This document shows, one piece after another, positions 5,109 through 9,606 of a stretch of 9,606 nt of DNA; positions within the stretch are counted from its first letter, which is position 1, and every line of letters starts with the position of its first letter. The notes beneath the pieces are model-generated. The model was given only the letters and a program-made list of their open reading frames with translations. It ran no database searches and was not told the DNA's origin. Position numbers and translations under genes: made by a program. Origin of the DNA: Nitrospinota bacterium. Its GTDB lineage: Bacteria > UBA8248 > JACPRG01. The stretch spans positions 1 through 9,606 of the forward strand of contig JASLXW010000123.1 in NCBI GenBank assembly GCA_030740135.1, read 5' to 3'.

Positions 5109-6737
5109 ATGCCCGCCATTCGCCGCGCCCTCATCAGCGTCTACGACAAATCCGGCGTCCGTGAGCTGGCGGAGGCCCTGTCCACGCGGGACGTCGAGAT
5201 CCTCTCGACCGGCGGGACCGCCCGGCTCCTGGAAGAAACCGGCGTCCGGGTCACGTCCGTTTCCGAATACACCGGCCAGGAGGAGATCCTCGGCGGAAGG
5301 GTTAAGACCCTCCACCCGCGGATCTTCGGCGGTATCCTCCACCGGCGGTCGGCCGAGCCGGAAGCGCCCGGATCGGACGTGCCGGTCATCGACCTGGTGG
5401 CCGTGAACCTGTACCCCTTTCGGGAGACCGTCGCCGCGCCGGACGTGACGCTCGAGGACGCCCTGGAGAACATCGACATCGGCGGCGTCTCCCTCCTGCG
5501 AGCGGCGGCCAAGAACTTCCAGCGAGTCGTCGTCCTGTCCGACCCCGGCGACTATCCGGAGATCCTGAAATACCTCGACCTGATGGAGGACGTGCCCGAG
5601 GACGTCCGGCGGCGGCTGGCGGTCAAGGCCTTTCTCCACACGACCGGGTACGACGGGGCCATCAGCCAGCACCTTCAATCGGTCGGACAAGTCCGGGAGT
5701 CGAACGGGGACGCCGCCGCGGAAGACCTCCCCCCGTTTCTCCCCCTCGGTCTCGAGCGGGTCCTGGATCTGCGGTACGGCGAGAACCCCCACCAGCGGGC
5801 CGCCCTCTACCGCCCGGCCCTGCCTGCCGGTCTCTCGGTTCTCGACGCGGAGAAGCTCCAGGGAAAGGAGCTCTCGTACAATAACCTTTTGGACCTGGGC
5901 GCGGCCGCGGCGATGGCCCTGGAATTCACCGAGACCGCCGCGGTGGTCGTCAAGCACAACAACCCGTGCGGCGTCGCCGCCGGGGAGGGGGGGGGAGAGG
6001 GAGAAGGGGGGCGCACGGCCGAAACGCTCGCGGCGGCCTTCGACGCGGACAGGATGTCCGCCTTCGGGGGCATCGTCGTTTTGAACCGGCCCCTCGGCGG
6101 GGAGGCGGCGGAAATCCTCGCCGGCCGATTCCTGGAAGTCCTCGCCGCGCCGGATTTTGACGACGAGGCCCTGGAAACGCTGAAAAAGAAAAAGGACCTG
6201 CGCGTCCTGAGATGGCCCGCGTTGGCCTCCGGGACGGCGGGAGAGCCGGGGCTCGACGTCCGGTCCGTCCCCGGCGGGGTGCTCGTCCAGCAGGCGGACC
6301 GGTTCCGGTTTAACCTGGAATCCTGCGAGATCCCGACCAAGCGCAAGCCCACGGTTCGGGAGTTCGAGCTGCTGGCGTTCGCCTGGCGGGTGGTGAAGCA
6401 CGTCAAATCGAACGCCATCCTCCTCGCCGGCCCGGCGGGCCCGGAAAGCGGGATGGTGACCCTCGGCGTCGGGGCGGGGCAGATGAGCCGGGTGGATTCA
6501 GTCAAGCTGGCGGTGTGGAAGGCGCGCGAGGCGGGTCGCGGCGAGGCGCTTCCGGGGTCGGTCCTGGCCTCGGACGCCTTCTTCCCGTTCCGCGACGGCG
6601 TGGACGCCGCGGCCGAGGCGGGTGTCGCGGCCGTTGTCCAGCCGGGGGGATCGAAGCGGGACGAGGAGGTGATTGCGGCCGCCGACGAAGCGGGCGTCGC
6701 CATGGTCCTGACCGGGATGCGACATTTTCGGCATTAG
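5109..6737 (+). CDS. purH: Bifunctional AICAR formyltransferase/IMP cyclohydrolase PurH
   Basis: PurH catalyses the last two steps of de novo IMP synthesis in the cytosol: 10-formyl-THF-dependent formylation of AICAR, then ring closure. At 542 residues it is slightly longer than the usual 510-530. The N-terminal MGS-like cyclohydrolase domain (about 1-190) shows SVYDKSGV, STGGTARLL, GGRVKTLHPRIFGGIL (62-77), VNLYPF and NIDIGGVSLLRAAAKN. The formyltransferase domain (about 215-542) shows LRYGENPHQRAALY, LQGKELSYNNLLDL, the catalytic KHNNPCG (K282, H283), SAFGGIV, FAWRVVKHVKSNAI, GAGQMSRVDS, SDAFFPF and a C-terminal MRHFRH. All key residues are present. The extra length includes a Gly/Glu-only run (292-301) encoded by a G-rich tract with nine consecutive G at 5987-5995. 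ATG 5109 begins directly at the conserved N-terminus. It is probably transcribed apart from the helicase, 124 bases downstream. Confidence 0.97.
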   Translation: MPAIRRALISVYDKSGVRELAEALSTRDVEILSTGGTARLLEETGVRVTSVSEYTGQEEILGGRVKTLHPRIFGGILHRRSAEPEAPGSDVPVIDLVAVNLYPFRETVAAPDVTLEDALENIDIGGVSLLRAAAKNFQRVVVLSDPGDYPEILKYLDLMEDVPEDVRRRLAVKAFLHTTGYDGAISQHLQSVGQVRESNGDAAAEDLPPFLPLGLERVLDLRYGENPHQRAALYRPALPAGLSVLDAEKLQGKELSYNNLLDLGAAAAMALEFTETAAVVVKHNNPCGVAAGEGGGEGEGGRTAETLAAAFDADRMSAFGGIVVLNRPLGGEAAEILAGRFLEVLAAPDFDDEALETLKKKKDLRVLRWPALASGTAGEPGLDVRSVPGGVLVQQADRFRFNLESCEIPTKRKPTVREFELLAFAWRVVKHVKSNAILLAGPAGPESGMVTLGVGAGQMSRVDSVKLAVWKAREAGRGEALPGSVLASDAFFPFRDGVDAAAEAGVAAVVQPGGSKRDEEVIAAADEAGVAMVLTGMRHFRH

Positions 6738-6861
6738 GGGGGTGCTGAAAATCCCCAAGATGGGTGTCCTCGTTGCGGATTTCCAAAACATCCCGCTCCC
6801 AATTTGTAGGAGAGCCCCTTGCGGGCTCCCGTTGCGAGCTTGATCGGGTATCCTCGGGGCG
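6738..6861 (+). other. purH-dinG intergenic region with inverted repeats
   Basis: Three possible hairpins lie here. GGGG right after the purH stop can pair with CCCC at 6753-6756. TGAAAATCC (6746-6754) and GGATTTCCA (6777-6785) are inverted copies with one mismatch. GAGCCC (6812-6817) and GGGCTC (6823-6828) form a perfect 6-bp stem with a five-base loop. None is followed by a U-tract. The last stem lies in a TGTAGGAG...TTGCGGGCTCCC context that resembles REP-type intergenic repeats. The region may end purH transcription or be a repeat insertion. No clear promoter is seen. Confidence 0.35.
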
Positions 6862-8910
6862 ATGACTGAACCCACCCACGGCGAGCGCCTGGCCGAGGAG
6901 CTGTTCGGACCCGGGGGCCGCCTCGCCAAGTCCCTGCCGGAGTACGAGCACCGCCCCTCCCAGGTCGAAATGGCCGCGGCGGTGGCCGATGTCCTTCAAG
7001 AAGGCGGAAAGCTCCTGGTCGAAGCGGGGACCGGGACGGGCAAGACGCTGGCCTATCTCGGACCCGCCGTCCTGTTGGGCCGCCGCGTTGTCATCTCCAC
7101 CGGAACCCGAAACCTTCAGGACCAGATCCTTCACAAAGACCTCCGGATTCTCGAAAAGGCCCTCGGCCACACCTTCCGGGTGTGCGTCCTCAAGGGACGG
7201 CACAACTATCTCTGTCCACGGCGCTACCGGAGCTTCCTCGAGGAGCCGGCGCTCCGCTCCCGCGAGGACGCCGCGCTTTTTGACAAGGTCCGGGATTGGG
7301 CCGAGAAGACGGCGACCGGGGAGATCGGGGAAGCGCGGGGCGTGCCCGAGGACTACGCCGTCTGGCGGGATCTCTGCTGCTCCGCCGAGGTGTGCAACCC
7401 GGGCCTTTGCGCTGAGTTCGGGGAGCCGTTCATCCAGCGAGCCCGGCAACGGGCGGCCGCGTCGGACGTGGTCGTCGTCAACCACCACCTGTTCTTCTCG
7501 GACCTCAACCTCCGGCTGCACGGCGGCGACGGTTTTTCGGGCGGCATTCTGCCCACTTACGCCGCCGCCGTTTTCGACGAGGCGCACAACCTGGAGGACG
7601 TCGCCACGGACTACTTCGGGACCACCGTCAGCCGGGGCCGCATCGAAGACCTCGCGCGCGACGCCCTGCGGGAGGCGGCCGGGAAAGGGGAAGACGACGT
7701 TACGAACGCCCTGGCCGAGGTGGCGAAATCCTCCGACGCATTTTTCTCCGCCCTGCCGGGGACGGGGCCGCTCTTTCGGGAAGCCGGAAAAGGCCGTCCC
7801 GGCGGAAGGAAGGGGCGGACGGAAGAGAAGGCCCCCGCCCGGGCCCGGGAGGAATCCGGCGAGCGCCGCCGCCTCCGCCCGGAGGATGTGACGCGGGTCC
7901 TGTCGGAGGCCGCGAACGCTTTGACGGCCAGGCTGAAGGCGCTCGCTCGCGCGGCGGACAGCGCCCGGACCGAGGGCCTGAAGACCATCTCGCGGCGCGC
8001 CCAGGAGATCGCGAGCCAGATCGATTTCATCCTCAGGATGGAAGACAGCGCGTACATCTCCTGGGTTCAGACCCGGGGGCGGGGGGTGGCCGTGACGGCG
8101 TCGCCCATCGACGTGAGCGGGGTGTTGCGGGAGGAGTTGTTCGATCGCGTACAGGGGGTGGTCCTGACCTCGGCCACACTGAGCTCCGGGGAATCGTTTG
8201 ACTTCATCCGGGGGCGTCTCGGGCTGGACGGGGCGGGCGAGATTCTCCTTCCCTCCCCTTTCGATCACGCACGCCAGGCGGCCCTGTTTGTTCCCCGGAT
8301 TTCTTCCCCGCCCAACACCCGGGAATGGATCGACGCCATCTGCCCTCACATCGAATCCCTCCTGGCGCTTTGCGAGGGCCGGGCCTTCGTGCTCTTCACC
8401 AGCTACCGGAATCTAAGAACGGTCCACGGGCGGCTGAAGGACCGCATCACGCACCGGGTGCTGATCCAGGGCGAGGCCCCCCGGGCCCTTCTCCTGGACG
8501 AGTTCCGGCGGGATCGGACGTCGGTGCTCTTCGCGACGGCCAGCTTCTGGCAGGGCGTGGACGTTCAAGGGGACGCCCTGAGCTGCGTCATTATCGACAA
8601 GCTCCCCTTTCCCAGTCCGGGGGACCCGTTGGTCGAGGCCCGCTCGGAGGCCATCGCCGCCGAGGGGGAGAACGCCTTCCTCACCTACCAGGTTCCCCGG
8701 GCCGTCCTCGCGTTGAAACAGGGGCTGGGGCGTCTCATCCGAAGCCGGGAGGATCGGGGACTCCTCGCCGTCCTGGACTCCAGGCTTCACACGCGGCCCT
8801 ACGGCCGGACCTTCCTGGAAGGTCTCCCTCCTTGGCCCCTTGTGGAGGAGGAGAAAGACCTGGTGGAGGCCGCCGACCGGCTGTTCGGTGAAGGCCCGCG
8901 GAAGCGCTGA
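6862..8910 (+). CDS. dinG: ATP-dependent DNA helicase, DinG/YoaA/XPD-like with Fe-S domain
   Basis: A 682-residue superfamily 2 helicase of the XPD/DinG group, which unwinds DNA 5'-3' in repair, replication restart and R-loop removal. Motif I is EAGTGTGKT (54-62) and motif II is DEAH (239-242), after VVVVNHHLFFSDL. TSATL (436-440) matches motif III, SFWQGVDVQGD (561-571) motif V, and QGLGRLIRSREDRG (620-633) motif VI. Between motifs Ia and II lies the Fe-S pattern: C118 in GRHNYLC, then C172, C173, C178 and C183; one of the C172-C173 pair is surplus to the four needed. A charged low-complexity stretch (about 306-342) rich in Arg, Lys, Gly and Glu interrupts the part between motif II and III, where related enzymes carry the arch domain. 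No exonuclease domain is fused. ATG 6862 has only a weak GGGG upstream. The TGA at 8910 is two bases from the relic gene that follows. Confidence 0.93.
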   Translation: MTEPTHGERLAEELFGPGGRLAKSLPEYEHRPSQVEMAAAVADVLQEGGKLLVEAGTGTGKTLAYLGPAVLLGRRVVISTGTRNLQDQILHKDLRILEKALGHTFRVCVLKGRHNYLCPRRYRSFLEEPALRSREDAALFDKVRDWAEKTATGEIGEARGVPEDYAVWRDLCCSAEVCNPGLCAEFGEPFIQRARQRAAASDVVVVNHHLFFSDLNLRLHGGDGFSGGILPTYAAAVFDEAHNLEDVATDYFGTTVSRGRIEDLARDALREAAGKGEDDVTNALAEVAKSSDAFFSALPGTGPLFREAGKGRPGGRKGRTEEKAPARAREESGERRRLRPEDVTRVLSEAANALTARLKALARAADSARTEGLKTISRRAQEIASQIDFILRMEDSAYISWVQTRGRGVAVTASPIDVSGVLREELFDRVQGVVLTSATLSSGESFDFIRGRLGLDGAGEILLPSPFDHARQAALFVPRISSPPNTREWIDAICPHIESLLALCEGRAFVLFTSYRNLRTVHGRLKDRITHRVLIQGEAPRALLLDEFRRDRTSVLFATASFWQGVDVQGDALSCVIIDKLPFPSPGDPLVEARSEAIAAEGENAFLTYQVPRAVLALKQGLGRLIRSREDRGLLAVLDSRLHTRPYGRTFLEGLPPWPLVEEEKDLVEAADRLFGEGPRKR

Positions 8911-8912
8911 TA

Positions 8913-9139
8913 GTGGGCCTGCTCTTTGTGTTTGCCGATTCGGCCTCGGGGAAGCGGGAGACCACAACCCCCTGAGCAGCGACCACGGCAACCTGGAAGA
9001 CTGCTCCACGCGCTCCCACACGCGGAACCCGGTCCCGGCATTCATCTGGGGATCCGCCTCGGAATCCCTCTCCGACCGGATGGAAGCCATCACGGACGCG
9101 ACGCCCGCTGTATTGGAATTGTTGGAAAGAGAACGGTGA
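8913..9139 (+). pseudogene. Internally deleted, frameshifted metalloenzyme gene (PGM-like)
   Basis: Two ends of one gene are recognisable, with the middle missing. From GTG 8913 the frame reads VGLLFVFAD (to 8939), a buried strand ending in the first metal-ligand Asp of the alkaline-phosphatase/phosphoglycerate-mutase superfamily. The sequence then continues in another frame from 8942 as GLGEAGDHNPL, the expected continuation, so about one base (or four) has been lost. Directly after comes SSDHGNLED, then SHTRNPVPAFIWG, and a last helix ending LELLERER at TGA 9137-9139. DHGN and HT-x-NPVP match the C-terminal metal site of cofactor-independent phosphoglycerate mutase-like enzymes. Relatives are several hundred residues long; under 80 codons remain here. 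The join lies near 8969-8976. GTG is two bases past the helicase stop, so the ancestor was probably its operon partner. An assembly collapse is the main alternative. Confidence 0.75.
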
Positions 9140-9531
9140 AATCTTTATGCGAATGGCCTAAATTGGGTCTCGGAGTTCTTTCATCGCAGGCATAAAGCAG
9201 GACGCCAGCGCATGATAAAATAAGAACGATGGACATTTTTCCCAAGACTGCAAAGATCGGGCAGGATTCTTATGGGGGGGGTATGCCGATCCGTATAAGA
9301 CGCCCGGATAAGAACCGTGCTTCGACGCAACAGCGTGAAAACCCATTGGTTATGCCCGAAGCGATCCCTTTTTCTCGGGCGTCCTATACGATAAGTGGCG
9401 TAGAGTCGCAAGAGAAACGTCGCCGTCAACGATTCCCGATGAATGAATCGAGCACGCATTCAAACAGGGCGTTAGGCGTGCCTGAGGCAAGGCTGGGGGC
9501 GGCGTGAAGGTCGCGGGGTTGATTCGGTTTC
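9140..9531 (+). other. Gene-free stretch of lower GC; no feature recognised
   Basis: About 390 bases with visibly less GC than the core genes. Two overlapping open frames exist (9229-9507 on +, 92 codons; 9181-9459 on -, 92 codons). Neither product resembles a family I know, neither has a good ribosome site, and both look like chance. There is a run of eight G at 9274-9281. The base mix and lack of coding signal suit decayed or laterally acquired DNA. Confidence 0.4.
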
Positions 9532-9606
9532 TAGCAGGTTGCGGAAAAACGATTCTGAGGGGTCTGAAATGCCCCAATCTGTCATTCCGAGGGCGGCGAT
9601 GAATCT
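9532..9606. repeat. Probable interspersed intergenic repeat, cut by window end
   Basis: TAGCAGGTTGCGGAAAAAC (9532-9550) and GTCATTCCGAGGGCGGCGAT (9581-9600), followed by GAATCT, resemble two modules that I have often seen together in intergenic repeats of environmental bacterial genomes. Between them GGGG and GCCCC (9559-9575) could pair as a short stem. The element runs past the right edge and no second copy occurs in the window, so repeat status rests on recognition alone. Confidence 0.45.

Noticed and set aside
4962..6401. 479-codon open frame on the minus strand opposite purH
   Set aside because: It is the antisense of a clearly conserved enzyme. The product has no recognisable domain and is rich in Arg, Gly and Pro, typical of shadow frames in GC-rich DNA.
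6502..8349. 615-codon open frame on the minus strand opposite the helicase
   Set aside because: It lies mostly antisense to helicase motifs I-III, crosses the purH-dinG gap, and its product has no domain and biased composition.
9229..9507. 92-codon open frame as a small gene
   Set aside because: No recognisable family, no good ribosome site, and an overlapping minus-strand frame of the same length; composition does not suggest selection on coding.
1..9606. CRISPR arrays, tRNA or rRNA genes, intact transposases
   Set aside because: No regularly spaced direct repeats, no tRNA-like cloverleaf, no rRNA-like sequence and no transposase motif were seen on either strand.

Overview
The window is a high-GC bacterial chromosome segment. 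Every gene I can support lies on the + strand, and long open frames on the minus strand are GC-driven shadows. Strong Shine-Dalgarno sites precede some genes. The gene set is purine metabolism, an Fe-S helicase, metallo-beta-lactamase (MBL) fold hydrolases and a crotonase. This fits a metabolically versatile, probably environmental Gram-negative-type lineage, but nothing here fixes the phylum. Both ends look less GC-rich than the core and look like accessory or decayed DNA.

Layout. 1-462: the 3' part of a DUF4276-type gene, cut by the left edge and related to proteins often paired with AAA/ABC ATPases. 564-1145: an adenine-phosphoribosyltransferase-like enzyme. 1391-4101: three consecutive MBL-fold hydrolases. 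The second and third are recent paralogues (about 57% identical by hand alignment) that also share 5' leader sequence. The first is more divergent and has Glu where the first zinc-binding His should be. 4187-4975: a crotonase-fold protein without either classical catalytic Glu. 5109-6737: bifunctional PurH. 6862-8910: a DinG/YoaA/XPD-type Fe-S helicase. 8913-9139: the relic of an alkaline-phosphatase-superfamily metalloenzyme gene (phosphoglycerate-mutase-like) that has kept only its N-terminal and C-terminal ends and has a frameshift. 9140-9606: about 470 bases without a supportable gene, ending in what looks like an interspersed repeat that runs off the window.

How the genes may work together. 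The three MBL genes and the crotonase are co-directional with gaps of 72-98 bases. They could form one transcription unit for hydrolysis and conversion of acyl-CoA, lactone or related metabolites; this is inference. PurH (last steps of IMP synthesis) and the phosphoribosyltransferase (base salvage) both touch purine metabolism but are separated by the MBL block. The helicase and the relic gene are separated by two bases and were probably once co-transcribed.

I see no complete new multi-gene system. The items most worth following are the MBL trio with its altered metal site and duplicated leaders, the crotonase with a rebuilt active site, and the internally deleted metalloenzyme gene.
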